From contig NZ_JAHRGM010000046.1 in the NCBI RefSeq assembly GCF_019097845.1, positions 62,001 through 126,000 of the forward strand: a DNA stretch of 64,000 bases, given 5' to 3'. Positions 25,141 to 34,044 of the stretch are shown in pieces. A model generated the notes under the pieces. The model worked only from the letters and a program-made list of their open reading frames with translations. It was not told the origin of the DNA and did no database searches. The first letter of the stretch is position 1. Each line of letters starts with the position of its first letter. The position numbers and the translations under genes were made by a program. The DNA is from Sphingobium sp. AS12. Its GTDB lineage: Bacteria > Pseudomonadota > Alphaproteobacteria > Sphingomonadales > Sphingomonadaceae.

Positions 25141-25941
25141 ATGACACCACATCAGAGGCACATCAAGGCCGCCAGCAAGCTGCTGCGCTCCTCCGCCTAT
25201 CACCATAATCTCCACGCGCTGTTCCGTGATTGCATGGAAGCGGCCGCAATTTCCGTCTCCAACAGCGTGGACATCCGGAACCGGGAATTGCGCGAGAGAC
25301 GCTATCTCGAGATCGTCGGTGCCTATGAGCGCAAGATAGTCGACGTGTTTCCGCAGGTATTCGCCGAAATCGTCATGGCGCTCGAACAAGAGCCCAGCGA
25401 TGCGCTCGGCGCCATCTATATGGATCTCGAGTTAGGGAGCACCGACAAGGGACAGTTCTTCACGCCGTATCCGGTCTGTCGAATGATGGCCGAAGTGACG
25501 CTTAGCGACGCCGATGCAATAAGAGAGCGGATCGAACGCAAGGGCTTCGTAAGCGCGATGGAACCGGCGTGCGGCGCCGGCGCGATGGTCATCGCTCTCG
25601 CGGAGGCCATGCGCGCGCGCGACATCAACTATCAACGGCATCTTCATGTGACTGCCGTCGATATCGATCGTCACGTCGCCCAAATGGCCTACATCCAGTT
25701 CGCCTTGCTGCATATTCCCGCAGTCGTGTTTGTTGGCGACTCACTGTCGCTGGAAATGCGAGAAGCTTGGCACACGCCCGCGCATATTCTCGGTGGATGG
25801 TCGGCGAGACTGGCTTGCCGCGACGCCGAAGCGGCAGCGAAGGCGCTTGCCGAGATGCCGCCGGAACCGGCCGTCATTACACGCGTCAGCGCCCCACCGT
25901 CCGGCCGTTCCCAGCGCCCACAGCAGCTGAGCCTCTTCTGA
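25141..25941 (+). CDS. N6-DNA-methylase-like protein lacking the catalytic motif
   Basis: A 266-residue protein from ATG 25141. STDKGQFFTPYPVCRMMAE and MEPACGAGAMVIALAEAM are the FxTP and SAM-binding (motif I) signatures of HsdM-type N6-adenine methylases, and VTAVDIDRHVAQMA fits motif II. Where NPPY/F should come, the sequence reads FVGDSLSLEMREAWHTP. The protein may therefore bind SAM or DNA without methylating, or use an unusual motif. It is an orphan, with no restriction subunit nearby. Confidence 0.75.
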   Translation: MTPHQRHIKAASKLLRSSAYHHNLHALFRDCMEAAAISVSNSVDIRNRELRERRYLEIVGAYERKIVDVFPQVFAEIVMALEQEPSDALGAIYMDLELGSTDKGQFFTPYPVCRMMAEVTLSDADAIRERIERKGFVSAMEPACGAGAMVIALAEAMRARDINYQRHLHVTAVDIDRHVAQMAYIQFALLHIPAVVFVGDSLSLEMREAWHTPAHILGGWSARLACRDAEAAAKALAEMPPEPAVITRVSAPPSGRSQRPQQLSLF

Positions 25942-25962
25942 TCAGCATGGATGGAGCAGCTC

Positions 25963-26118
25963 ATGATCTGGACGATAAGATATGCATCGAACGCGTTTTA
26001 CTGGTTGCTAAGAGGACGTATCCGGTTCCGGACGTTCATCATAGCACTACGCCGGCAGCCGATCGCCGTAGCCGGCAGGGGCGGAAGCTACATCCTCGAC
26101 CCGGATTTTCCGACCTGA
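25963..26118 (+). CDS. Possible small basic protein
   Basis: ATG 25963 has GGAG nine bases upstream and opens 51 codons (MIWTIRYASNAFYWLLRGRI...). The product is basic, aromatic and ends YILDPDFPT. No family recognised. It lies 21 bp after the methylase-like gene, so it may be in the same operon. Evidence is weak. Confidence 0.4.
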   Translation: MIWTIRYASNAFYWLLRGRIRFRTFIIALRRQPIAVAGRGGSYILDPDFPT

Positions 26119-26227
26119 TCGCGTTCTGTCGGGCGCGGATCGGAGCATGTGCCACACCACCGCGCGCCCCCGGCTGCGGACAAGCGGTAAGCCAACGATA
26201 CGCCCCATGAGATCATTTCGCTCTCCA

Positions 26228-26272
26228 CCGCCCTTCGGGCGGACGACCCGTCCCCCGAGCAGAGGGGGAGGG
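26228..26272. repeat. Hairpin plus purine tract, copy 8
   Basis: CCGCCC-TTC-GGGCGG hairpin, a short linker, then AGAGGGGGAGGG. It is about 210 bp before the next gene start. Confidence 0.6.
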
Positions 26273-26482
26273 CGCAAGCGGACCTTTGATCTGGATCCCC
26301 GCGAAGAACACCCACGCGGCTGACGAACCTCCCGCGCACACGCCCAAAGCGGACGCAAAGCCTGCGTCGACCGATGAACAATCGCGATCAAACTTATCCG
26401 AGACCGGTTGCGGGCCTCCGAGCAGCTTTCGGGCCGCGGGCCTTACACTCCTCTTCGAAACACCAATTCAGGAGCCACCTAT

Positions 26483-26776
26483 ATGGAGATCACCTTTCAT
26501 TTCGGCGCCGCTGGCCACCCCATTAGCTGGACGCTCTACGCGGTTTATGGGTCAGGCTACGGTGTCGCGCTGGCCGCAGCTCGCACCTGGTTCGATCGCA
26601 TGATCGCCTCCACGCAAACCGAAACTCCACCCGGCGGTCAGTTCGTCATCGAACTCAGAAACGATGCAGTCGTTCGCGCCGACCTGCTGTTCGACGCCGA
26701 CTATTTTCGACACCATCAGGAACCGGACGAGGTCCCTTGGCTGTCGTCTAATAGCGGGCCAGATTGCAAGGCCTAA
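26483..26776 (+). CDS. Unknown small protein
   Basis: A 97-residue protein from ATG 26483 (AGGAG). It begins MEITFHFGAAGHPISWTLY and has a helix ALAAARTWFDRMIAS, then FVIELRNDAVVRADLLFD. No family recognised. It is intact up to its stop, although the IS110 element starts directly after. Confidence 0.6.
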   Translation: MEITFHFGAAGHPISWTLYAVYGSGYGVALAAARTWFDRMIASTQTETPPGGQFVIELRNDAVVRADLLFDADYFRHHQEPDEVPWLSSNSGPDCKA

Positions 26777-26789
26777 AGCGTAGTAGGGA

Positions 26790-26975
26790 TGAACTTGCCA
26801 GGAGCACGGTCGTCTTCGCGGTCAACAGTTGTTGCCGCATGATGGGGCTTCGCGGGAGAACCTTCCAATGTGTCAGACGCACGATCCAATAACGGAAGTG
26901 CAACAGCCTCGGCGGAATGGTTCGGCCACGTCCTGGCAAGGACGCCTCTACACACCCAGGGGCATGTGAGCTGAC
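26790..26975 (-). ncRNA. Possible bridge-RNA region of the IS110 element
   Basis: IS110-family elements encode a bridge RNA in a non-coding end, and here the candidate is the ~190 bp after the transposase. A stem-loop (GTCCT-TGCC-AGGAC) and several other short stems are visible in this strand. I did not identify guide loops. Confidence 0.35.
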
Positions 26976-26981
26976 AAGGTT

Positions 26982-28007
26982 TTAAGCCGTAGCGGCTGCT
27001 TTCCTTTCAAAAAACTCGCCCGACACGAGCATGGCGTGCATGATAACAGCGAGTTTACGCGCGACGGCGACAGCAGCACGTTTGAAGCCGATTTTCTCGC
27101 GCAATTTGAGCCCCCAAGATCGCAGATCACTTTCTGCCGCCGCTCTCGTCATGATGACCGTTGCCGCTTCATAGAGCAGGCCGCGCAGGTGAGCATCACC
27201 GCGCCTGGAGATATGGCCATCGTAATCGACTTCGCCTGATTGGTAACGTCTGGTCGTAAGACCGATCCACGCACCAACAGACCGTGATTTCTTGAAGTTG
27301 GCAGGATCCTCAATGGCGCTTGTGAACGCTGTCGCTGTGATGGCGCCCACGCCTGGTATCGACATGAGCAGTTGGCACGCCTGGCTTTGCCGCGCATCAG
27401 CAAGGAGTTGACGTCCAAGCTCTGCTGCTCGTATCCGGATGCTGCGCCACGCCTCGAGGATCGGCATCATAATGGATGCAAGATCATTGCGCCCATCCAG
27501 TGAACGGCAGACATGTTCATCGAACTTTCCTCCCTTTGCTGAGGGGATGATCAAGCCAAAGGTCTTCATCAGCCCGCGGATCTGGTTGGAAAGCTCCACC
27601 GAAATCCTTACCAGCCTGTTGCGTGCGGCCACACGCGTGCGCGAAATCATACTCTCGAAGCCCTTCACACGCACTTCTCGGAAAAAGCCTACTTCGGCCA
27701 GATGCGCCAGTCCGTCGGCGTCGTTCGCATCGGTCTTGTTCGGCGCCATGTCGAGGGCCGCCTTGGCATGCCGTGCATCGATGCAGATCGCTGGCAGCCC
27801 TTCGGACTTCAAGGCATGGAAAAACCACACTGACAGCGGCCCGGTCTCAAATACAACCCGCTTCGCATGGGGCGCCCGCTTACGGACAAGTTTTGCCAAA
27901 GCTGCGGGATCTGACGCGCACTTGCCGCGCCAAATCCGCTTGCCCTCACGACGGATAGAAACGGCGGTCTCTTTCATCGATACGTCGAGTCCGATATACT
28001 CTTCCAT
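26982..28007 (-). CDS. IS110-family transposase
   Basis: This 341-residue protein has an N-terminal DEDD RuvC-like domain (YIGLDVSMKETAVSI, NKTDANDADGLAHLA) and a C-terminal helix-hairpin-helix/Tnp domain (LLMSIPGVGAITATAFTSAI, RSVGAWIGLTTRRYQSG). It recombines DNA using the RuvC-like acidic residues and a C-terminal Ser. It is full length and intact, so the element may be active. It is the only insertion sequence in the window. Confidence 0.93.
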   Translation of the reverse strand: MEEYIGLDVSMKETAVSIRREGKRIWRGKCASDPAALAKLVRKRAPHAKRVVFETGPLSVWFFHALKSEGLPAICIDARHAKAALDMAPNKTDANDADGLAHLAEVGFFREVRVKGFESMISRTRVAARNRLVRISVELSNQIRGLMKTFGLIIPSAKGGKFDEHVCRSLDGRNDLASIMMPILEAWRSIRIRAAELGRQLLADARQSQACQLLMSIPGVGAITATAFTSAIEDPANFKKSRSVGAWIGLTTRRYQSGEVDYDGHISRRGDAHLRGLLYEAATVIMTRAAAESDLRSWGLKLREKIGFKRAAVAVARKLAVIMHAMLVSGEFFERKAAATA

Positions 28008-28138
28008 GGCTGTTCTCCGCTAGATGCTTGGGCCCGGCGTCCAGTCGTGAGCCCGTACTTCCATCTTATCGGGGGGCAGCCACCTCCTGTTCAATGCCTT
28101 TCACAGGCATCTCAGCGACTCGCTCCCGCGATTACCCC

Positions 28139-28333
28139 ATGTGTCAGTTCCACGCGTTCCCGCTCGAAATTCCCGAGACGGCCAAGCACTTGGTGACCCA
28201 AGAGCTTCGGCGTCAGCTGATAGACGTCGGTTTCCTGATCCCTCGCGCCGAATGGGAGAACCGATATCCCGATGAGGCAGAGCTGCTGCGCGAGTTTCAC
28301 GAGGCGCTTCAGATCCTTCGAGCAGGAGCTTGA
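28139..28333 (+). CDS. Small unknown protein
   Basis: ATG 28139 opens 64 codons (CQFHAFPLEIPETAKHLV... to LQILRAGA), a helical and acidic product. The IS110 end is close upstream, so the original promoter or N-terminus may have been displaced. No clear ribosome-binding site was seen. Family unknown. Confidence 0.5.
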   Translation: MCQFHAFPLEIPETAKHLVTQELRRQLIDVGFLIPRAEWENRYPDEAELLREFHEALQILRAGA

Positions 28334-28335
28334 CT

Positions 28336-28683
28336 ATGGCGGATGCCACCAACGTCACCGTGACACTCAATGTCGCAGTGTTCGATCCCCCGGCGATGTG
28401 GGACCGCGCCCTTGGAATCTATGCCGGCGTGAATTTTCGCTACAAGATTTTCGATCCTGGGGAGCCGACCCTCCTGGCTGAAGAGCTTCATGACGGGTTC
28501 GTCGCCATCTGCGGCAACCGCGATGAACCCGATATCGGCGAATGCGTCCTTCTGATCTTTGCCGGTGAGAATCCTCCCGGTATCCAGATCGACGACAGCT
28601 CGGCAAAGATCGTCACGCCGGCATGGGACGAGAAGCATCTGGATCGCGGCGAGCACGGCGCCAATGGTGGCGACCGTGACTAA
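28336..28683 (+). CDS. Unknown protein
   Basis: The 115-residue product from ATG 28336 (AGGAG) begins ADATNVTVTLNVAVFDPPAMWDRAL. It contains EPDIGECVLLIFAGENPPGIQID, a beta-rich fold. No family recognised. It overlaps the next gene by about 20 bp. Confidence 0.6.
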   Translation: MADATNVTVTLNVAVFDPPAMWDRALGIYAGVNFRYKIFDPGEPTLLAEELHDGFVAICGNRDEPDIGECVLLIFAGENPPGIQIDDSSAKIVTPAWDEKHLDRGEHGANGGDRD

Positions 28684-29041
28684 AGCCGTTCTCAAGCAGC
28701 CTTGTAACGAATGCCCATGGCGCCGCAAGCACCCGGCCGGGTGGCTCGGCGGCTATCAGCCGGAGGATTTCACAAGACAGATACAATTCGACGGACCGCC
28801 TCTGCCTTGCCACAAGACGATCCTCGGCGACGGGACCGAGGCTCGCGCGATGTGTGTTGGCGCGCTCATCTTCATGAAGAACAGCTGCAAGGGTGCAAAC
28901 CACCCCGACTACGGCGATGCGCTCGATACGGTCGAAATGGACACGGAAACGGTGTTCCAATGGGCGGATGAATTCCTTGAGCATCACAACAACCCCGCGG
29001 CCTGGGTCGAGAAGGTCAAGGCCAAGATGAAGCAACCTTGA
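28664..29041 (+). CDS. DUF6283-like cysteine protein
   Basis: A 125-residue protein with QPCNECPWRRKHPAGWLGGY, then PLPCHKTI and ARAMCVGALIFM. The spacing Cys-x2-Cys-Pro-W-R-x-x-x-Pro-x-G, then Cys-His and Cys, matches DUF6283 as I remember it and suggests metal binding. The start ATG 28664 lies inside the previous gene's end. Function unknown. Confidence 0.6.
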   Translation: MVATVTKAVLKQPCNECPWRRKHPAGWLGGYQPEDFTRQIQFDGPPLPCHKTILGDGTEARAMCVGALIFMKNSCKGANHPDYGDALDTVEMDTETVFQWADEFLEHHNNPAAWVEKVKAKMKQP

Positions 29042-29062
29042 TGGCCTTGGCCCATCGTCGCC

Positions 29063-29110
29063 ACCGCCCGTTGGGCGGTCGGCACCATGGGGGCAGAGGA
29101 GAGGGGGGAG
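29063..29110. repeat. Hairpin plus purine tract, copy 9
   Basis: ACCGCCC-GTT-GGGCGGT hairpin, then AGAGGAGAGGGGGGAG, 38 bp before ATG 29148. Confidence 0.65.
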
Positions 29111-29147
29111 CGACTAGGGCAACTTCCTGGGAAAAAGGACCCCGCCC

Positions 29148-29777
29148 ATGACCTACAACCCATGCCGCCGACAAACGCAGGCGCTGGAATCCTCGCAGGT
29201 AACAACGATAAACGGGGCGGTCGCCGCAATTTACTCGGCGATCGAGGACTGCCAACGCCTCGGACTAAATCCGGCGAATGACCCGGCCGTGCTGCTCCTA
29301 TCACGTCGCCTTGGCGCCATCGCTGGCGAGGGAAAGCCGGACGATCAAGCGCTGCTACGCGCCTGCGCCCACGCCGTAGCAAGCGCATCCGGGTTGCCAA
29401 TGCTACCTCAGCTCATGCGACGCAGCATTGGTTACGACGCGCAGGCAAAGGCGGCGTTTCACCAGGAAGGGCAAAAAGCAATGCGAAAGCTCGCGTGCGC
29501 GCTTGGGCTGTCCCGCGGCAGCTACTCCCTGCGATCCAACAAGGGCGGAATTGCGGTCTCGGGTGAGGTGAGCCTCCACGGCGAAAGAATCTACGTCGAA
29601 CTCTCGCAAAGCTGCCTGGGTCCCGGTCGCGAGATCATGTTCCGCAGCGTGCAAGGCCGCAAGGATTATTGCGGTGGAGCCAACAACTGGGCGAGCGTCG
29701 ATGAGTTGATGGAACCCGGACTGCTGGCTGCGCGCATGCTGCAAACTCTGCGCCTCGATGTCGCGGAGACAGTGTGA
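29148..29777 (+). CDS. Unknown protein
   Basis: This 209-residue protein has helical N-terminal sequence (AVAAIYSAIEDCQRLGLNPAND) and a beta-rich C-terminal half (SYSLRSNKGGIAVSGEVSL, RIYVELSQSC). No family recognised. A 30-codon ORF follows 2 bp after its stop, then another coupled gene. Confidence 0.6.
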   Translation: MTYNPCRRQTQALESSQVTTINGAVAAIYSAIEDCQRLGLNPANDPAVLLLSRRLGAIAGEGKPDDQALLRACAHAVASASGLPMLPQLMRRSIGYDAQAKAAFHQEGQKAMRKLACALGLSRGSYSLRSNKGGIAVSGEVSLHGERIYVELSQSCLGPGREIMFRSVQGRKDYCGGANNWASVDELMEPGLLAARMLQTLRLDVAETV

Positions 29778-29779
29778 CG

Positions 29780-29872
29780 ATGACGCCGCGTGGCCGCCAT
29801 CTCGTTCCCGTCACCGCCGCCGAAACTGCCGCGCTGATGCGGCAAGTACGCGCCAACAGAAAGGGCACATGA
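29780..29872 (+). CDS. Tiny coupled ORF
   Basis: ATG 29780 starts 2 bp after the previous stop and encodes 30 basic residues (TPRGRHLVPVTAAETAALMRQ...). Its TGA overlaps the next ATG at 29869. The tight packing is its only support. Confidence 0.4.
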   Translation: MTPRGRHLVPVTAAETAALMRQVRANRKGT

Positions 29873-30177
29873 TGAGCCGATACGATCTTGAACCGCGCCC
29901 CGACGCCGTCGCTGCGCATGGCAACCTCTGCATCGCGATCGGATGGGATGCACCCCTCGACACCTTCTTCGCAATGGTCCTGCGAGACGACGACGATGTT
30001 CCTGACGAGGCGCGCGACCTTGTCTGGGTCGGAACACGCTACGGCGAGGTCGCCGAGGCCGACAACGCGACCGACGCGATCCGAGCATTCGCGGCGATCC
30101 TGGAAGGTCTGGCCGCAACGCTTTGTGCCGATCGAAGCAAGGAGGGAAGTCGTCCGCGGTCGCCATGGATCCGCTGA
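29869..30177 (+). CDS. Small acidic unknown protein
   Basis: A 102-residue protein (MMSRYDLEPRPDAV...) with AIGWDAPLDTFFAMVLRDDDD and a helix AIRAFAAILEGLAATL. It is strongly acidic in the middle. No family recognised. It is coupled by a 4-bp overlap to the tiny ORF upstream. Confidence 0.55.
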   Translation: MMSRYDLEPRPDAVAAHGNLCIAIGWDAPLDTFFAMVLRDDDDVPDEARDLVWVGTRYGEVAEADNATDAIRAFAAILEGLAATLCADRSKEGSRPRSPWIR

Positions 30178-30213
30178 CACCGTGCGCGGCCTCATTCGAT
30201 ATGGAACTTGACC

Positions 30214-30630
30214 ATGCCTACCACCATTCGCCTGTCCGCAAGCGATGTCAGGCAGTTGCGCAGGACCGCAGAGAGCATCGCCCGGCGATACAACGGCACT
30301 CGCCGCTTCGCGATCGAAATCGGCGAACGCAGCAGCCTGAACACCGGGCGGACGGCCATGAACATCCGGTCGATCAGCAACGACCCGGATTGGGAAGACA
30401 CCGACCTATTCACCACCCATGAGTGGCGCCGCATTCGGGATCGACACGAACTCGCCAACGGCAAGGCGCTGTTCGACCTCTACATCTATGAGCGACCTGG
30501 CATTGGCGAGGTCGGCGATCTCGTATGCAATGTCCAGGCCGAGATCGACGCGCAGGGACTCGCCGCGATCCATGCCGACGCCGAGAAGAACGTCTGGGAA
30601 CGACCAGCTCGGCAGGAACTCCGCGAGTAA
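30214..30630 (+). CDS. Unknown protein
   Basis: The 138-residue product from ATG 30214 begins PTTIRLSASDVRQLRRTAESIARRY. It has DPDWEDTDLFTTHEWRRIRDR and GKALFDLYIYERPG. No family recognised. A TTG at 30208 is an alternative start. Confidence 0.6.
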   Translation: MPTTIRLSASDVRQLRRTAESIARRYNGTRRFAIEIGERSSLNTGRTAMNIRSISNDPDWEDTDLFTTHEWRRIRDRHELANGKALFDLYIYERPGIGEVGDLVCNVQAEIDAQGLAAIHADAEKNVWERPARQELRE

Positions 30631-30727
30631 CCGGCGGCATGCGAAGGCGGAATTGCTTACGCGAAATCCCGGCCTCCCCGGTCTGACAGACCCGCCCATT
30701 CGCCAGCGGCCAAGGCCGCACAGGCAT

Positions 30728-30742
30728 GAAAGGGGAGAGGGA
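30728..30742. repeat. Purine tract, copy 10
   Basis: GAAAGGGGAGAGGGA, about 120 bp before the gene at 30863. The hairpin is not clear in this copy. Confidence 0.5.
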
Positions 30743-30862
30743 TTTTGACGATGCCGCCTGGAGGGCGCGGACGAGCAGTTCGCCAGCGCATGCGACATCC
30801 GCGTCCTCTGCCACCTCATCCGAAGCCCGGCCACGCGTCGGGCTTTCGCGTCTTCAGGAGAT

Positions 30863-31768
30863 ATGACGATGTCCAAGCGCCCCGTGCTCACGCTCCAATT
30901 CCCGTCGCCCGGATCGAAGCAGCCTGCTGCCGATCGCCGCGCCAATGCGGATAGCCCGCGTCCCGATCATATCGCCCTGTCCAGCTGTGAACTCGTTCGC
31001 GGTCAGCTTTACGAATGCCACCAGCGTTCCGACGCTTGGGACAGGTTGCAGTTCGAATTGATGGTCGCCGAAGACGATTGCAACGTGGCCCGCCATGTCG
31101 TGCCCTTCGGCAGCCTCGAGAATTCGACCTGGCAATGGATCGCCGCCCAGATGTTCGAAGTGCCTCCGCACGAACTCTCCGACACACTGGTCGACATGTT
31201 GGTCGAGCAGCGCGGCCTGTTTCCCAATGGCCCTGCGGACGGTCCCAGACTCATCGCCATGATGGAGGTGGAAGTCTCGCTGGCCGTTGCGTTCGAGCAC
31301 CGCCATCAACGCGCCGACGCGGAAGCGAACGCACGGGATCTGGTCCTCGAGGGCTTGCCGGTCGCGTTCGACGCCTATGTTACCCAGGAAAGCTTCTCCG
31401 AAGACGCCTGGAATCATCTCTCGGTGACGATCTTCGAGCAGAGCTGCACCAACGTGGACGGCGTCCGCTTTCAGACGATCTTCGATCGGCCCGACCTGAC
31501 AACGGGCACGGCCGCGGGTCATGCACGATCGCGGATCGCCGAGCTGGCCGCCGCGCTTGCCATCGAAATCGACGCCGATGACGAGCGCGCGACCGGGATC
31601 GACGATCATATTCGCAGCCTGCTCGGCCAGATCATCGCCTGCCCCGTAGCCGTGCGGATGCTGCGCGAAGCCTGCCCGCTGCGCGACGCGCTCCTCTCAG
31701 CGCTCTATCACGGTCCCGACGAGACGTTCGGCGCATCCGCTTCCGCTCTGCCAAGGAGCGAACCATGA
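30863..31768 (+). CDS. Unknown 301-residue protein
   Basis: An acidic, mainly helical protein. Segments: HIALSSCELVRGQLYECHQ, WQWIAAQMFEVPPHELSDTLVDMLVEQR and IDDHIRSLLGQIIACPVAVRMLR. No family recognised. An ATG two codons later (30869) is an equal start. The next gene's start overlaps its end by 4 bp. Confidence 0.65.
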   Translation: MTMSKRPVLTLQFPSPGSKQPAADRRANADSPRPDHIALSSCELVRGQLYECHQRSDAWDRLQFELMVAEDDCNVARHVVPFGSLENSTWQWIAAQMFEVPPHELSDTLVDMLVEQRGLFPNGPADGPRLIAMMEVEVSLAVAFEHRHQRADAEANARDLVLEGLPVAFDAYVTQESFSEDAWNHLSVTIFEQSCTNVDGVRFQTIFDRPDLTTGTAAGHARSRIAELAAALAIEIDADDERATGIDDHIRSLLGQIIACPVAVRMLREACPLRDALLSALYHGPDETFGASASALPRSEP

Positions 31769-32064
31769 GCAGTCCCGACTTTCGCGTCGATGATCCCGCG
31801 CAGGCGGAGGTCATCGCGGTCGGCGACTTCGTCCGGTCCTACGACTTCGAGGCACATGCCGATTGCTATGTCGAAGGCGTGGTCGACGAGGTCGGAAAGA
31901 TCGTCGAGGGTTGCCCGCGCTATGTCATCCGCGGCCATCGACGCATCTGGTCGGGTCGCGAACTGACGCTCCCGGCGGAGGCCATCTTCATGCCGCCAGT
32001 AAACGGCACCCGCGTCCTGGGTGGCGGCTACTGCAATGGCGTCAGGAAGGTCGCGCGACCGTAA
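31765..32064 (+). CDS. Unknown small protein
   Basis: The 99-residue product reads SSPDFRVDDPAQAEVIAVGDFVRSYDFEA, then DCYVEGVVDEVGKIVEGC and RYVIRGHRRIWSG. The pattern resembles a small beta-barrel. No named family. It overlaps the previous gene by 4 bp and is last in that operon. Confidence 0.6.
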   Translation: MSSPDFRVDDPAQAEVIAVGDFVRSYDFEAHADCYVEGVVDEVGKIVEGCPRYVIRGHRRIWSGRELTLPAEAIFMPPVNGTRVLGGGYCNGVRKVARP

Positions 32065-32266
32065 TCGTCGACCCGGCCCCGGCCCTCTGAACACGGCCCG
32101 GTGCGGAGATGTGTCGACGCAGATCGGTTCCATCCATGAAATGGGCGGCGATAGCCGCGACCGCGCATGTCCATGGTCTCGCCGTGGCGACCCGCAACGT
32201 GCGAAATTTCGCGGACGCTCGGCGTCGAGACACTCAACCCGCTTGAAAACAACTGCCCCTCCTCCA

Positions 32267-32298
32267 GGCCCTCCGGGCCGCGAGAGGGAAGGGGGAGG
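32267..32298. repeat. Hairpin plus purine tract, copy 11 (leader of the PRTRC cassette)
   Basis: GGCCC-TCC-GGGCC hairpin, then GAGAGGGAAGGGGGAGG. A second stem GGTGATC-N7-GATCGCC follows at 32304-32324, then ATGCTCACC. About 100 bp here match the leader and first codons of the Mom-like gene at 39482. Confidence 0.75.
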
Positions 32299-32394
32299 CT
32301 GTTGGTGATCAGATGGCGATCGCCGTCATGCTCACCACCCGCAGCCAGCGCTCGCGCGAAAGACGCGCCCGCCTCTTCCACAAGGAGATCAGCC

Positions 32395-34008
32395 TTGAAC
32401 GCGCCACAACCAAGCTATCCGACCACGCTGCCCCTCTCCAGGATCGTGAAAGGCGATAACCCCCGCCGCTACTTCGACCGCAAAAAGCATGCCGAAATGG
32501 TAATCTCGGTCCGGCAGCACGGCGTACTACAGCCCCTCCTGCTTCGTCCGAAGGGCGAGAACTACGCCATCGTCGCCGGTGAGCGCCGCTATAGGGCCGC
32601 TCAGGAGGCCTACGGGCCCGGAGGGGAGGTCCCCGTCATCATCCGCGAGATGACCGACCAGCAAGCGCTGGAGGCCGCGATCGCCGAGAACGACGACCGC
32701 GACGACCCTTCGGAGACCGAGCAGGCGGATGCCGCCGTCCGTCATCTCGCGGCGTGTCAGGGCGATCGAGCCGAGGCCGCGCGTCGGCTCGCTTGGTCGC
32801 GGAGCAAGCTCGACCGCCGCCTTGCGCTCGCCGAGCTCTCCGACACAGTCAAAACCGCGCTCGATGAACGCCGGATCAAGGTCGGCCATGCCGAACTGCT
32901 TTCCGCCATCCCCGCGGACAAGCAGGACAAGGCTCTCGAAACGATCCTGCGCGCCGGCCTCGACGTCGGTAAGACCCGCGAGCTGCTTGCGCGCGTGACG
33001 CAGAACCTTGCCGCCGCCATCTTCGACAAGACCGAATGCACCGCCTGTCCGTTCAACTCCACCACCCAACGCGTCCTCTTCGAGATCCACGTCGACGATG
33101 GCCACTGCACCAATCCGACATGCTTCGAGTTGAAAACCCAAACCGCCGAAATGATCCGTTTCGAGGAGCAGGAGCGCGCCGAGAAGGCCGCAAGGGCTGC
33201 GGTGCCTCCCGACAGCGATGACATCGAGGATGCCGAACCGGATGATTCCGCAGACGATACTTTGTCGTCGACAGGCTCCCAGCCAGGGTCGAAAGACGAC
33301 ACGAACGCGTCCACACCGGCGAACCCGGTCAGATCCGCGAGCAATGCGTCCGCCGCGCATAAGCCGGCCGTCACCGTCAAATCGATCGCGAGCCGCACGA
33401 TCGAGCTTCGCGAGGCAACTTGGCGAACAGCTCTAGCGCGCTCTCTGGCAGGCAACGCCGCGCACGCCCATACGACGATCCTTGTCGCGGCAATGTCCGG
33501 CACGCTCTCGCAGATCAAGGCTGATACGCTCACAGCCCGCGCCGGCCTGCTGGTCAGCGGCGACTTTCCCGCCCTCGACTACAGCGCCAAGATCGACGCG
33601 ATCCGCGCGCTGTCCGCCCCGCAGGCGTCGAAAGTGCTGTCCGCCATCGGCGCGGCCTACGCCAAGGACGTGCTCGCCTTCGAACATGTCGCCTATCTCG
33701 CCCGGACCTTCGCCATCGATCTGCGCGATAGTTGGCAGGTCGATCAGGCGTTTCTCGATCGGTACACCAAACCCGAGCTCAAATTCATCGCCCAGGAATG
33801 CGGCCTCCTAGCGCACACCGGCGAGAAGAGGTTCGCCAAGCTCCTCGCCTCCAAGAAGGTCGAACTCGTCGCCGGCATGCTCAATCGGCCCGGGTTCGAT
33901 TGGGCCGGGCGCCTGCCGAGCTCCATGACGCTCGACGGAAAATATGGCCCACCGCCGCCTCGCGCTGCCCCGCAGGTTCAAGCCCCGATCGCCGAACTCG
34001 CCGCCTGA
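32395..34008 (+). CDS. PRTRC system ParB-family protein
   Basis: A 537-residue protein from TTG 32395 (AAGGAG). The N-terminal ParB/Srx domain has LSRIVKGDNPRRYFDRKKHAE, GVLQPLLLRP and VAGERRYRAAQ (the GERR box). A helix-turn-helix-like region (GDRAEAARRLAWSRSKLDRRL) follows, then a Cys cluster (CTACPFN, CTNPTCFE) and a long C-terminal domain. This matches the ParB member of the PRTRC cassette rather than a partition ParB. It is first in a seven-gene operon. Its role may be to recognise DNA or, since some ParB-fold proteins are CTPases or nucleases, to act on it; neither is shown. Confidence 0.9.
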   Translation: MNAPQPSYPTTLPLSRIVKGDNPRRYFDRKKHAEMVISVRQHGVLQPLLLRPKGENYAIVAGERRYRAAQEAYGPGGEVPVIIREMTDQQALEAAIAENDDRDDPSETEQADAAVRHLAACQGDRAEAARRLAWSRSKLDRRLALAELSDTVKTALDERRIKVGHAELLSAIPADKQDKALETILRAGLDVGKTRELLARVTQNLAAAIFDKTECTACPFNSTTQRVLFEIHVDDGHCTNPTCFELKTQTAEMIRFEEQERAEKAARAAVPPDSDDIEDAEPDDSADDTLSSTGSQPGSKDDTNASTPANPVRSASNASAAHKPAVTVKSIASRTIELREATWRTALARSLAGNAAHAHTTILVAAMSGTLSQIKADTLTARAGLLVSGDFPALDYSAKIDAIRALSAPQASKVLSAIGAAYAKDVLAFEHVAYLARTFAIDLRDSWQVDQAFLDRYTKPELKFIAQECGLLAHTGEKRFAKLLASKKVELVAGMLNRPGFDWAGRLPSSMTLDGKYGPPPPRAAPQVQAPIAELAA

Positions 34009-34044
34009 TCCCCGTTTCCCACCGTTCAGACAAGGAATTTTGCC

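Larger units (their letters stand above)
26777..28110 (-). mobile_element. IS110-family insertion sequence (ends approximate)
   Basis: A single leftward transposase gene is flanked by about 200 bp (26777-26981) and about 100 bp (28008-28110) of non-coding DNA. IS110 elements lack clear terminal inverted repeats and leave little or no target duplication, so the exact ends cannot be read by eye. The longer non-coding flank is downstream of the transposase, as in the IS1111 branch. Confidence 0.7.

Noticed and set aside
32267-32298. Reading the purine-tract modules as terminators
   Set aside because: The hairpins are followed by G/A tracts rather than T-runs on either strand.
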